Shown here: one piece after another, positions 1 to 8,881 of the stretch
How the letters are laid out: every line of letters starts with the position of its first letter
Position numbering within the stretch: the first letter of the stretch is position 1
Program-made: the position numbers and the translations under genes
Origin: Arthrobacter ramosus
GTDB lineage: Bacteria; Actinomycetota; Actinomycetes; Actinomycetales; Micrococcaceae
NCBI RefSeq assembly: GCF_039535095.1
Contig: NZ_BAAAWN010000001.1
Span: forward strand, 2,666,001-2,730,000
DNA: 64,000 bases
Direction: 5' to 3'
Notes under the pieces: generated by a model
The model's input: only the letters and a program-made list of their open reading frames with translations
What the model was told of the DNA's origin: nothing
The model's database searches: none

Positions 1-73
1 TTCGGCGGCATCACGCGCTCATTCCCGGGAAACGGTGAATGTCCCACATTGGACTGTTGCCCCAGCTGAAATG

Positions 74-86
74 CCAAACCGTTTGG
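74..86. promoter_or_regulatory. LacI-type operator, distal copy
   Basis: A 13-nt near-perfect palindrome CCAAACCGTTTGG centred on a CG step, the usual layout of LacI-family operators. It lies about 220 nt upstream of the promoter of the fructan operon and resembles the boxes at 331-357, so it could be a distal looping site. Assignment to the repressor encoded at 5064 is inference. Confidence 0.45.
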
Positions 87-296
87 GCTAACGAGAGATG
101 ACACTAGGAGCACGGCATACCGGCTGTCAACGCCAAAATTCGGACTGAAGTGTTTGGCAGTGCCGACGCACCTTACCTCTGGCCGGAGCGCCGGGCTTGT
201 AGGCCCGAGCGGTCCCGGCACTGGGCCGTAAGGCTCCGGGCCGGGGCGCCTGCTGCTCCGGATGAAAGCCAGCAGACTCTCCGCGCCGTGTAACCC

Positions 297-326
297 TTGA
301 CACCCTCCGAGCTCCCGGCATAGTCT
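297..326 (+). promoter_or_regulatory. Sigma70-type promoter of the fructan/DFA operon
   Basis: A consensus -35 TTGACA (297-302) is followed after 18 nt by TAGTCT (321-326), which fits TANNNT. It lies about 85 nt upstream of the binding-protein start codon. Operator-like palindromes begin 5 nt after the -10, which is typical of a repressed promoter. Confidence 0.6.
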
Positions 327-327
327 A

Positions 328-357
328 TTGCCAAGTCGTTTTGGCAAAACGGTTTTT
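328..357. promoter_or_regulatory. Tandem LacI-type operators at the transcription start
   Basis: Two palindromes sit side by side: TTGCCAA/TTGGCAA arms at 328-334 and 341-347 around a CG centre, and CAAAACGGTTTT at about 345-356. Both are just downstream of the -10 element, where bound repressor would block initiation. The LacI gene at 5064 in the same operon is the obvious candidate, implying negative autoregulation relieved by an imported sugar. Confidence 0.55.
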
Positions 358-409
358 CAATCCCCATCCAGTCTTCGTGTTCCATTCCCGAGAAAGGGAG
401 TCGACAGCG

Positions 410-1690
410 ATGTCCTCTCGAAAAACAATCTCCAGGCTTGCCGCTATAGGTAGCCTTTCAACCGCCGTGATCCTGGCCGCGACCGCATGCGGCGCAGGAG
501 GCCCGGCGACGTCCGGGGGCGCCGCGGGCAGTTCCATCAACGTCCTGGTGGAGGCCGGCGGCCATGCAGAACTGCAGCCGATTGCCGACCAGTGCAAGAA
601 GGACAGCGGGATCAACGTCAACTTCGTTGAACTCCCCTATGACGGCCTTTTCAACCGTCTCTCCAGCGAGTTCTCTTCCGGCAGTGTCTCCTTCGATGTT
701 GCTGCCCTGGACTCCGTCTGGCTGCCCAGTTTCAAGGACGCCCTGCAGCCCATCGATGAACTATTCACCGACGAGGCAAAAAAGGATATCTTCCCCTCAC
801 TGGTCAAGGAAGCCAACGTCGATGGCCACTTCATTGGAATGCCGGCGTGGACCAACGCCGAGATAGTCCTCTACCGCAAAGACCTCTTTGAGGACGCCAA
901 AAACAAGGCCGATTTCAAGGCCAAGTACGGCTACGACCTCGCCGCGCCCAAGACCTGGCAGCAATATCAGGATATCTCCGCCTTCTTCACCAAAGACGGC
1001 ATGTACGGCACGGACGTCAAGGGCGGCGTTGAGACCGAGTATCTCGCCCATGTGCTGCAGGCCGGATCGCCCATGGTCCTGGATAGCAACAACAACGTGG
1101 TCATTGACAATGCGGCCCACAAACAAGCGCTGGATTTCTACACCAGTCTCGTCAAGGACGCCCCGGCCGGTGCGGCCCAGGTCGACTGGGCCGCCGCCCA
1201 GAACCTCTTCAACCAGGGCAAGACAGCCATGACGCAGTTCTGGGCCCATGCCTACCGGCAGATCCCCAAGGACTCCCCCGTCTACGGCAAGGTCGGAACA
1301 GCCCCGATGATCGGCGGGTCCGCCGGTGTTGCCGGTGTTCCCGGCCCCTGGTACCTCTCAGTACCCAAGGCAACCAAGAACACGGACGCTGCCAAGAAGT
1401 TCGTCAAGTGCGCCTTCGACCACAATGATCTGGCCATCCAGTCAAGCCTTGGCCTGGCAGCACGAGTCTCCGCCTTCCAGAAGTACCAGGACCAGCCCGG
1501 CTACGAGAGTTTCAAGCCGCTGATCGAAACACTTAACGCTCCCGCGACGGCGACCCGTCCGGCAACGGCAAAGTGGCAGCAAATCGTCGACACCGTGCTG
1601 GTTCCGATGCTCCAGAAGGCCGTCGCCGGCGGAGACAGCACGACCTTGCTGGCGGACGCCAAGTCCAAGATCCAAGCCCTCCTTAAGTAA
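410..1690 (+). CDS. ABC sugar transporter, substrate-binding lipoprotein
   Basis: This 426-aa extracellular solute-binding protein belongs to the family-1 (MalE/UgpB-like) carbohydrate group. The N-terminus has a positively charged start, a hydrophobic stretch and a lipobox ending in ATAC with the acylated cysteine at residue 27. It should therefore be anchored to the outer face of the membrane. The ATG at 410 was chosen because a GAAAGGGAG ribosome site lies just upstream, and an upstream in-frame ATG at 341 falls inside the operator region. It is the first gene of an operon with two permeases, a GH91 enzyme, a LacI regulator, a fructokinase and a GH32 enzyme. That context suggests a fructose-containing oligosaccharide or anhydride ligand, probably DFA III. 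The ligand is inferred and not visible in the sequence. Confidence 0.88.
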   Translation: MSSRKTISRLAAIGSLSTAVILAATACGAGGPATSGGAAGSSINVLVEAGGHAELQPIADQCKKDSGINVNFVELPYDGLFNRLSSEFSSGSVSFDVAALDSVWLPSFKDALQPIDELFTDEAKKDIFPSLVKEANVDGHFIGMPAWTNAEIVLYRKDLFEDAKNKADFKAKYGYDLAAPKTWQQYQDISAFFTKDGMYGTDVKGGVETEYLAHVLQAGSPMVLDSNNNVVIDNAAHKQALDFYTSLVKDAPAGAAQVDWAAAQNLFNQGKTAMTQFWAHAYRQIPKDSPVYGKVGTAPMIGGSAGVAGVPGPWYLSVPKATKNTDAAKKFVKCAFDHNDLAIQSSLGLAARVSAFQKYQDQPGYESFKPLIETLNAPATATRPATAKWQQIVDTVLVPMLQKAVAGGDSTTLLADAKSKIQALLK

Positions 1691-1756
1691 GACTCCGCGG
1701 CCGGCAGCAGCCCATGGCGTTGCCGGCCGCGGCCCCAACCAGCGGAAGAGAATCCC

Positions 1757-2644
1757 GTGCGCATCCCTGATCGCCGCTTCGCCCTCTACCTGATGACGCC
1801 GGCGGCGTTGTTCCTCGCAGTCTTTGTTGCTTACCCGCTGTTCCGGTTGGTCACGGACAGCTTCTTCAAAATCTCACCGATCGTCGGGGGCCCCCGTGAC
1901 TTCGTGGGCTTGGACAACTACGTCCGCGCCTTCACATCCGATGCCTTCATCGGTGCTGGATGGCGGACCCTCGCCTACACCCTGATGGTAGTGACCCTCG
2001 AATTCGCCCTGGGCCTGGGCATGGCCCTCCTGTTCACCACGCTTGGCCGGAAATCCCAGGTCTGGCGGACCATGTTCCTGTACCCGCTGATGATCGCTCC
2101 GATCGTGGCCGGCCTGCTGTGGAAGTTCCTCATGATCGACAACTTCGGCTTGCTCGGCACCCTGCTGAACCAGGCAGGCATCCTGCAGAATCCAAACCAG
2201 ATCGGCTGGCTGTCGAACCCGGACATTGTGCTGTTCTCCGTCGCCATCCCGGACATCTGGCTCACGACCTCGTTCATGTGCCTGGTGCTGTTCGCGGGCT
2301 TGCAGAACATCCCCGGAGACCTCATCGAGGCTGCCAGACTCGACGGCGCCCGCGCACCGTCCCTGCTGTTCCGCATCATCCTCCCGCTGCTCCGGCCGGT
2401 CATCGCCGTCGCGCTGGTGGTCCGCGGCATCGACGCAGCACGGGCCTTTGACACCATCCTCATCCAGACCAACGGCGGACCACAGTCCGCTTCCCAAACC
2501 ATGAGCTTGCTCATTTACCAGACCATGATCCGCTTCGGCGACCCCGGCCTCGCAAGCGCCATGGGCACCATCTACCTGCTGGCCATGCTCGCCATAGCGT
2601 TCGTCGCCGTCACCACGATCTGGCGGCCAGGAAAGGACACCTGA
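1757..2644 (+). CDS. ABC sugar transporter permease (MalF/UgpA type)
   Basis: The 295-aa membrane protein has about six hydrophobic segments. The cytoplasmic EAA loop (LIEAARLDGA, near residues 192-201) contacts the ATPase in binding-protein-dependent importers. It starts with GTG at 1757 behind a GGAAGAG ribosome site. Its stop overlaps the ATG of the second permease by one base (TGATG), so the two are translationally coupled. No ATP-binding subunit is encoded in the operon, so a shared MsiK-type ATPase elsewhere probably energises it, as is common for actinobacterial sugar importers. Confidence 0.9.
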   Translation: MRIPDRRFALYLMTPAALFLAVFVAYPLFRLVTDSFFKISPIVGGPRDFVGLDNYVRAFTSDAFIGAGWRTLAYTLMVVTLEFALGLGMALLFTTLGRKSQVWRTMFLYPLMIAPIVAGLLWKFLMIDNFGLLGTLLNQAGILQNPNQIGWLSNPDIVLFSVAIPDIWLTTSFMCLVLFAGLQNIPGDLIEAARLDGARAPSLLFRIILPLLRPVIAVALVVRGIDAARAFDTILIQTNGGPQSASQTMSLLIYQTMIRFGDPGLASAMGTIYLLAMLAIAFVAVTTIWRPGKDT

Positions 2645-3576
2645 TGAGCACTATGGAAAGTCCAACCATCCCTGCACAGCAGACCACAACGGAACCTTCA
2701 CGGACCGGCGGGGGCCGCAGGCGCCGCGGCGTCAATCGCGAAGGACTCGAAGCCGGCAAGCGCAGCACGAGGACCATCCTGTGGATCCTGCTCGCAGCCT
2801 CCCTTGTCATCTATGGATTCCCGTTCCTGTACTTGCTATTCACGTCCTTCAAGACGCCGATCGACACGATTGCGGTTCCGCCGACCATCCTGCCCAAAGT
2901 GTGGACGCTGGATAACTACGTCAACGCCCTGGGCCGCGGAGGCGTGCCGGCGTCGTTCATCAACAGCATCCAGACCGCTGTCATCAGCACCCTGCTGTCC
3001 CTGGTCCTCGCGGTCCCGGCGGCCTACGGCATCACACGCTACAAGACCCGAAGCGGCCGCGTGTTCATCATGGCCGCACTGGTCACCCGCATGGTACCGC
3101 CGGTAGCCATCGGCATCCCGCTGGCGTCCATGATGGCTTCCGTGGGTCTGGCAGACACCCCGATTGCCCTGTCCATAGCGCACACCACCATCTCTCTGCC
3201 GCTATCCATCTGGCTCATGTCCAGCTTCTTCGAAGCCGTACCCCAGGATTTGGAGGAAGCCGCGACAGTGGATGGCTGCAGCCGGCTCGGAGCCCTATGG
3301 CGGGTGGTGATACCAGTCGTCTCCGGAGGCATCGCAGTCACCGCGATCTTCGCCTTCCTGGCATCCTGGAACGAATTCCTGTTCGCACTGCTTATGACCG
3401 CCGTCCGGTCCCAGACCACCCCCGTCGTCATCGCAAACTTCCAGACCCAGTTCGGACTGGACTGGGGATCCATGACAGCCCTCGCGGCCGTCTACTCGAT
3501 CCCCGTCATCCTTCTCACTCTTCTCTTGCAGCGCAAGATCGTCGCAGGCATGACGCTCGGCGCGGTCAAGGGCTGA
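2644..3576 (+). CDS. ABC sugar transporter permease (MalG/UgpE type)
   Basis: This 310-aa protein is the partner permease. It has a cytoplasmic N-terminal extension of about 45 residues rich in Arg/Gly, then six predicted transmembrane segments, with the EAA loop DLEEAATVDGC near residue 200. It forms a heterodimeric channel with the preceding permease. It is followed after 27 nt by the GH91 gene, which supports coupling of transport to intracellular hydrolysis. Confidence 0.9.
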   Translation: MSTMESPTIPAQQTTTEPSRTGGGRRRRGVNREGLEAGKRSTRTILWILLAASLVIYGFPFLYLLFTSFKTPIDTIAVPPTILPKVWTLDNYVNALGRGGVPASFINSIQTAVISTLLSLVLAVPAAYGITRYKTRSGRVFIMAALVTRMVPPVAIGIPLASMMASVGLADTPIALSIAHTTISLPLSIWLMSSFFEAVPQDLEEAATVDGCSRLGALWRVVIPVVSGGIAVTAIFAFLASWNEFLFALLMTAVRSQTTPVVIANFQTQFGLDWGSMTALAAVYSIPVILLTLLLQRKIVAGMTLGAVKG

Positions 3577-3603
3577 GAAACCACAACACAACGGGAAGAA
3601 CCC

Positions 3604-4971
3604 ATGTCAAGCAACAACTACTACGACGTGACTACGTGGCACGTCGGCAATCCGTCCGAGGACGTCGGTGCAGTAATCAACAGCATCATCGCCGACATCA
3701 AGAACCGGCAGACGGCCACCGATGCCAACAACGGAGGAAAGCCAGGGGCGGTAATTTACCTTCCGCCCGGGGACTACCACCTTCGTACGCAGGTGGTGAT
3801 CGACGTCAGCTTCCTCAGGATCCATGGCTCCGGACACGGCTTTACCTCCTCCAGCATCCGGTTCAACGTTCCCGAAGACGAATGGCCCGACTTGCATGAG
3901 CTCTGGCCCGGAGGGAGCCGCATTCTCGTCGACCTTCCCCTCGGCGGAGACGGGGAGGAATCCAAGGGAGCCGCCTTCTACGTCGAGCGGAGCGGGAGCC
4001 CGCGGATCAGCTCGGTCGAGTTCTCCAACTTCTGCATCGACGGGTTGCACTTCAACCCGGACGGCTCGGGGATGCATCCGGAGAACACCTACGTCAACGG
4101 CAAAACCGGTATCTATGTCGCGAACGCCAATGACTCATTCCGCGTGACCGGCATGGGGTTCGTCTACCTCGAGAACGCCCTCACCATCTACAACGCGGAC
4201 GCGCTTTCCATTCACGACAACTTCATCGCCGAATGTGGAAGCTGCATCGAGCTGCGCGGGTGGGGACAGGCATCAAAGATCACCGATAACTTGCTCGGAG
4301 CAGGCTTCAAAGGCCACTCGATCTACGCCGAGAACCATGGCGGGCTCCTGATCACCGCAAACAACGTCTTTCCCCGCGGTGCGAGCAGCGTCCATCTCAA
4401 CGGCGTCACGCGTTCAAGCGTCACCAACAACCGCTTGCACTCGTTCTACCCCGGGATGGTGGTTCTCGCAGCCAACAGTTCGGAGAACCTCGTAGCCACG
4501 AATCACTTCTTGCGTGACCACGAGCCCTGGACGCCCTTCCTGGGAGTCGACAACGGACTGGACGACCCTTACGGACTGCTCTGCGTCAGCGGCAGCAACA
4601 ACTCGGTCATCGGCAACCACTTCTCCGAGGTCATCGACGCGCAGAGCATCCGGCCGACAGGTGCGACGCCTGTCATCATCCGGCTGATGGCGGGGGTTGG
4701 CAACTTCGTCTCCAACAACCACGTGGTGGCGATGGACATTCACTCCAAGTCAAGTGACTCCTGCTTCTCGGCCCAGGTGGACGCCCTGTTGACGACCGAG
4801 GCTTCGGACTTCCTCGCCGTTACGTCCGTCATGGTCGATCCCGAATCAGCCCGGAATACGATCCTTGATTCCGGAAGTGACGCCCAAGTTATCGCAGACA
4901 GGGCTGTCAACGCATTTCGGGCCACACCCACGGTCGGTTTCGAGGCGGCACATGCACTTATGGCCCAGTGA
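3604..4971 (+). CDS. GH91 enzyme, probable intracellular difructose anhydride III hydrolase
   Basis: The 455-aa right-handed beta-helix protein is clearly of the inulin fructotransferase / DFA III hydrolase family. Recognisable family segments include DYHLRTQVVIDVSFL, FRVTGMGFVYLENAL, NFIAECGSCIEL and ENLVATNHFLRDHE. D205 and E216 have the same 11-residue spacing as the catalytic Asp/Glu pair of characterised inulin fructotransferases (spacing recalled from the literature). The N-terminus (MSSNNYYDV) has no signal peptide. Inulin fructotransferases are secreted, whereas DFA III hydrolases are cytoplasmic, so location beside an importer, a GH32 and a fructokinase argues for hydrolysis of DFA III to inulobiose. 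A cytoplasmic fructotransferase or DFA I enzyme remains possible. The start is supported by GGGAAG just upstream. Confidence 0.8.
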   Translation: MSSNNYYDVTTWHVGNPSEDVGAVINSIIADIKNRQTATDANNGGKPGAVIYLPPGDYHLRTQVVIDVSFLRIHGSGHGFTSSSIRFNVPEDEWPDLHELWPGGSRILVDLPLGGDGEESKGAAFYVERSGSPRISSVEFSNFCIDGLHFNPDGSGMHPENTYVNGKTGIYVANANDSFRVTGMGFVYLENALTIYNADALSIHDNFIAECGSCIELRGWGQASKITDNLLGAGFKGHSIYAENHGGLLITANNVFPRGASSVHLNGVTRSSVTNNRLHSFYPGMVVLAANSSENLVATNHFLRDHEPWTPFLGVDNGLDDPYGLLCVSGSNNSVIGNHFSEVIDAQSIRPTGATPVIIRLMAGVGNFVSNNHVVAMDIHSKSSDSCFSAQVDALLTTEASDFLAVTSVMVDPESARNTILDSGSDAQVIADRAVNAFRATPTVGFEAAHALMAQ

Positions 4972-5063
4972 CCCGTACGGCCCCGGTTGCAGCAAGCACC
5001 GGCTCCGGAATGAATAAGCCCAACGTAGGATCAGTACCAAAACCATGAGGATGTGGGAGACCA

Positions 5064-6158
5064 ATGACCAATAGAGCAGTCGGTATCAAGGATGTGGCGG
5101 CCGCGGCCGGTGTTTCTGTCACGACCGTCTCCCATGTCCTCAACGATGTTGCCTACGCCCGGGTGGGCGCAGGAACGAGGGAACGGGTCCACGAAGCGGC
5201 TCGACGGCTCGGTTACGGGCCCAATCGGCTCGCCCAGGCCCTGCGCACCCATCGCTCGGGGATGATCGGGTTCATAAGCGAGGAAATCGCCACCACCCCG
5301 CACGCGGGCAGGATCATCCTCGGGGCCGAGGAAACGGCGCGGTCCCGCGGGTACCGCATCATGATCATCAACTCCACCAGCACCAGTTCCCAGGATTCCA
5401 AGGAAAGCCAGGTGGCGGACCTGCTGGACCGGCAGGTGGACGGCATTCTGTACGCCACGATGTATCACCGGAAGCTGGTTGTCCCCAAGAACCTGGCCGG
5501 ACTGCCGGCAGTTCTCGTGGACTCCGAAGACATCGGTCACAGTGTTTCGTCCGTCATCCCCGACGAAGCGGGCGGCGCAAGGTCGGCCGTGCAAACGCTG
5601 ATCGACGCCGGGCACACCCGGATCGGCATGCTCAACAACACCGACGACGTGCCGGCAACTCACTCCCGGCTCAGGGCTTTCAAGGACACCCTGGCAGATG
5701 CCGGGCTGCCGTTCCACGAAGAACTGGTCCAGTCTGAGCCTTCGGAGGTGTACGGCGGCCACCAGGCGGCCCTGCGTCTGCTGAAACCCCAAAACCGGCC
5801 CACGGCCGTGTTCTGCTACAACGACCGTATGGCCATGGGCGCGTACCGGGCCGCCGGGGAACTTGGTCTGAGGATTCCGGACGACGTTTCCTTCGTAGGT
5901 TTCGACAACCAGGAACTGATTGCGGAAGGCCTCTATCCCGCCCTGACCACCGTTGCCCTCCCGCACTATGAAATGGGTGCATGGGCAACCGAAAACCTGA
6001 TCGACGCCATCGAGGGAAAAACTGACCTTCAGTTGTTCGCCGCTCACCCGACTGTTCTTCCCTGTCCCATGGTCCTTCGCGATTCCGTCGCCTCCCTAAA
6101 ACATGAGGACGCTTCCAGCAGAGCGGCACCAGGCTCTCCTGCACACGCCAACACCTGA
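5064..6158 (+). CDS. LacI-family repressor of the fructan operon
   Basis: This 364-aa regulator has an N-terminal LacI helix-turn-helix (VGIKDVAAAAGVSVTTVSHV, residues 6-25), the hinge-helix segment NRLAQALRTHRS, and a periplasmic-binding-protein-like ligand domain. The start has GGGAGA 6 nt upstream. It is embedded in the operon it probably controls, with the operator-like palindromes at 74 and 328-357 as likely targets. The inducer is presumably an internalised fructose derivative, which is inference. Confidence 0.88.
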   Translation: MTNRAVGIKDVAAAAGVSVTTVSHVLNDVAYARVGAGTRERVHEAARRLGYGPNRLAQALRTHRSGMIGFISEEIATTPHAGRIILGAEETARSRGYRIMIINSTSTSSQDSKESQVADLLDRQVDGILYATMYHRKLVVPKNLAGLPAVLVDSEDIGHSVSSVIPDEAGGARSAVQTLIDAGHTRIGMLNNTDDVPATHSRLRAFKDTLADAGLPFHEELVQSEPSEVYGGHQAALRLLKPQNRPTAVFCYNDRMAMGAYRAAGELGLRIPDDVSFVGFDNQELIAEGLYPALTTVALPHYEMGAWATENLIDAIEGKTDLQLFAAHPTVLPCPMVLRDSVASLKHEDASSRAAPGSPAHANT

Positions 6159-6208
6159 CCTCGAGCGCGTCCAGTAGAAGACGCGCCCAACCTTCCAAGG
6201 ACCTCAAA

Positions 6209-7162
6209 ATGCACAGCTCCCCTGTTCCACCCTGCCCTGAAACAGATGTCGTCGTCGTCGGCGAGGCCATAATCGACATCATTGACACCGCCGCAGGGCC
6301 CGTCGAGTTTCCCGGCGGATCGGGTATGAACGTCGCATTCGGACTCGGTCGGCTAGGCGTCAGCACCGCATTTCTCACCGCACTGGGCAGCGATGAACGC
6401 AGCAAGGCCATCCAACGGCACTTGGACACCGCGGGGGTACACCTGCTTCCGGGAGCCGAACACCTCAACCGCACATCCACTGCCAGGGCGCTTCTGGACA
6501 GCAGCGGTTCCGCAGAGTACGAATTCGACTTCGACTGGAACCTCCCCAAAATCAACCCCATTTTCCTCCCGAGGGTGCTTCATACGGGGTCACTGGCCTC
6601 CTTCGTGGAGCCCGGAGCAACCCAAGTCCGGTCCTTGCTGGAACTGTTCTCCCGCCGCTGCTTGATCACGTACGACCCCAACATCCGCCCGACACTGCTC
6701 CGCAGCCACACTGAAGCGCTCAGGACCTTCGAACACACAGTTGCCCTGGCCACCGTCGTGAAACTCAGTTCGGACGATGCCCAGTGGCTCTACCCGCGCA
6801 CGTCGCCTCACGATGTCGCGCGGCGGCTACTTGATGTCGGGACAGAACTGGCAATCATCACCGATGGCGCATCCGGATCCTATCTGCGCTCGAATGCCGC
6901 CGAGATCGACGTGCCGGCACCACCCGTGGTCGTCAAAGATACTGTCGGCGCAGGCGACTCCTACATGTCCTCGCTTATCGCCGGCCTCATCGAGGACCCC
7001 GAAGACGATTTCGGCTACGGCAAACTCACCCGCCTGGGAACAGCCGCCTCGCTCGCTGCGGCCATAACGGTCGGACGGCACGGAGCGAACCCGCCAACAC
7101 GGGCGGAACTGATCCGATCCTTGGAACCGACCCAGATTTCCCGAAAGAACTCCGATGACTGA
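6209..7162 (+). CDS. PfkB-family fructokinase
   Basis: The 317-aa carbohydrate kinase has the N-terminal PfkB signature (FPGGSGMNVAFGLGRLG, residues 33-49). Near residue 250 it has the C-terminal ATP-binding/catalytic signature DTVGAGDSYMSSL with the base Asp in GAGDS. Given its neighbours it should phosphorylate fructose released inside the cell, feeding glycolysis. Its last 8 nt overlap the start of the GH32 gene, so the two are co-translated. A different PfkB substrate cannot be excluded by sequence alone. Confidence 0.82.
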   Translation: MHSSPVPPCPETDVVVVGEAIIDIIDTAAGPVEFPGGSGMNVAFGLGRLGVSTAFLTALGSDERSKAIQRHLDTAGVHLLPGAEHLNRTSTARALLDSSGSAEYEFDFDWNLPKINPIFLPRVLHTGSLASFVEPGATQVRSLLELFSRRCLITYDPNIRPTLLRSHTEALRTFEHTVALATVVKLSSDDAQWLYPRTSPHDVARRLLDVGTELAIITDGASGSYLRSNAAEIDVPAPPVVVKDTVGAGDSYMSSLIAGLIEDPEDDFGYGKLTRLGTAASLAAAITVGRHGANPPTRAELIRSLEPTQISRKNSDD

Positions 7163-8693
7163 AACGACAACGCACCCTGCCGGGGGCCCCGGTGAAGAAA
7201 CCGCCCCCAACGTTCGGCCGATACTTCACTACACGGCCAAGAACACGTGGCTGAACGACCCCAACGGACTCGTGTGGCATCAGGGCGTCTACCACCTCTT
7301 CTACCAAAACAACCCCTTCGACAACGTCTGGGGCAACATGTCCTGGGGACACGCCACCTCAACCGACCTTCTGCACTGGACCGAACACCCGGTTGCCATC
7401 GCCTGCGACGAGGAAGAAGACGTCTTTTCAGGCAGCATCGTGGTGGACGACGGCAATACATCGGGATTCGGCACAGTGGAAAATCCGGCTTTGGTGGCCC
7501 TCTACACGAGCGCCTTCAAGGAAGGCTCGGCGCACCAAGGGACGCAAGCGCAGTCTCTCGCGTTCTCCACGGACGCCGGCATGACGTGGAGCAAATACGC
7601 AGGCAACCCGGTGCTTGGCCGAGGCTCGGCCCATTTCCGGGATCCCAAGGTGTTCCGCCACGAGGGACCGGCCGGTTCCTGCTGGGTCATGGTGGCCGTG
7701 GAGGCCCAGAGTCAGCAGGTTGTGCTGTACCGCTCGGCCAACCTCAAGGACTGGGAATACCTGAGCACCTTCGGCCCTGCAAACGCCACAGGAGGCGAAT
7801 GGGAATGCCCCGACTTGTTCCCGCTCCCCGTCGACGGAGACCCGGACAACGTCAAGTGGGTCATGGTGGTAAATATCAACCCGGGTGCCCTTGCCGGCGG
7901 CTCGGGAGGGCAGTACTTCGTCGGGGACTTCGATGGGGTGCAGTTCACCGCCGACTTTGATTCACTCGTTCCAGCGGATGCCGACGGGACCACGGATCTC
8001 AGAAACTGTCTCTGGCTCGACTGGGGACGCGACTACTACGCCGCCGTCTCCTTCAGCAATGCCCCGGAGAACCGCCGCATCATGATCGGCTGGATGAACA
8101 ACTGGGACTATGCCAACTCCTTGCCCACGTCTCCGTGGCGCTCCGCGATGTCCCTTGCCCGCGAGGTCGAGCTCGCGACGGTGGAGGGTTTGGTGCGCCT
8201 GATCCAGCGCCCGGCGCTGCCCTTGGACTGTGGGGAGCCGACCCGCACCATCAAGAACATGGAAGTTCACAACTCCCTGGTGAGACTGCCCGACGCGGTG
8301 CCCGGATCAGCCCAACTGATCGACGCCGAAATCCTGCCCGGCACGGCACGGACCGTTGCTTTCAGGCTTCTCGGCGCATCGAGCGGGAGCGCCGCAACGG
8401 TTCTCAGCTTCGATGCCATCACGAGCCGGCTCACCCTGGATCGCCGCAACTCCGGAAACACCGCCTTCCACGACAAGTTCCCGTCGGCTGAGTCGGCACC
8501 CGTAGAGCTCGACGACGGCGTGCTACGGCTAAGGGTAATCGTCGACCAGTGCTCCGTGGAGGTCTTCGCCCAAGACGGCAGGGTCGTCCTGAGCGATCTG
8601 GTGTTTCCCCTGTCCGGGAGCCTGGGCACCGACGTGTGCGTGGAAGGCGGCACGGCCATTGTGCGGAAACTAGCCGTCACGGCGTTGTCCTAA
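7155..8693 (+). CDS. GH32 beta-fructofuranosidase, cytoplasmic
   Basis: This 512-aa glycosidase has all three GH32 active-site blocks: WLNDPNG (nucleophile D35), FRDPKVF (transition-state-stabilising Asp) and WECPDLF (acid/base Glu). A C-terminal beta-sandwich ends with the usual SVEVFAQDGRVVLSDL strand. No signal peptide is present, so it works inside the cell on imported or DFA-derived disaccharides. Inulobiose or sucrose is the likeliest substrate. It overlaps the fructokinase gene by 8 nt and ends the operon. Confidence 0.88.
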   Translation: MTETTTHPAGGPGEETAPNVRPILHYTAKNTWLNDPNGLVWHQGVYHLFYQNNPFDNVWGNMSWGHATSTDLLHWTEHPVAIACDEEEDVFSGSIVVDDGNTSGFGTVENPALVALYTSAFKEGSAHQGTQAQSLAFSTDAGMTWSKYAGNPVLGRGSAHFRDPKVFRHEGPAGSCWVMVAVEAQSQQVVLYRSANLKDWEYLSTFGPANATGGEWECPDLFPLPVDGDPDNVKWVMVVNINPGALAGGSGGQYFVGDFDGVQFTADFDSLVPADADGTTDLRNCLWLDWGRDYYAAVSFSNAPENRRIMIGWMNNWDYANSLPTSPWRSAMSLAREVELATVEGLVRLIQRPALPLDCGEPTRTIKNMEVHNSLVRLPDAVPGSAQLIDAEILPGTARTVAFRLLGASSGSAATVLSFDAITSRLTLDRRNSGNTAFHDKFPSAESAPVELDDGVLRLRVIVDQCSVEVFAQDGRVVLSDLVFPLSGSLGTDVCVEGGTAIVRKLAVTALS

Positions 8694-8881
8694 TGGGCTA
8701 CTCGTGCGCCTTGGTTCTTATCCTTGAGCGCCCCGAAATTTGGGGATTACCCGGTAAAGAGCCCCGGATGCCGCTGGGGTCTGCGGGTACCGCATGGAGG
8801 ATTTGCTGAAGGGGGCAGAACGCCCCAATCCGATGTGTCTATGTCGTCGAAGGTCGAGCAGGAAAGCACGAAGCGGGAGCT

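Noticed and set aside
1..290. Possible coding sequence or RNA at the left edge
   Set aside because: Frames on both strands lack ribosome sites and motifs; only the operator-like palindrome at 74-86 can be supported.
5031..6047. 338-codon minus-strand frame opposite the LacI gene
   Set aside because: Shadow frame; the LacI protein has intact HTH and ligand domains.
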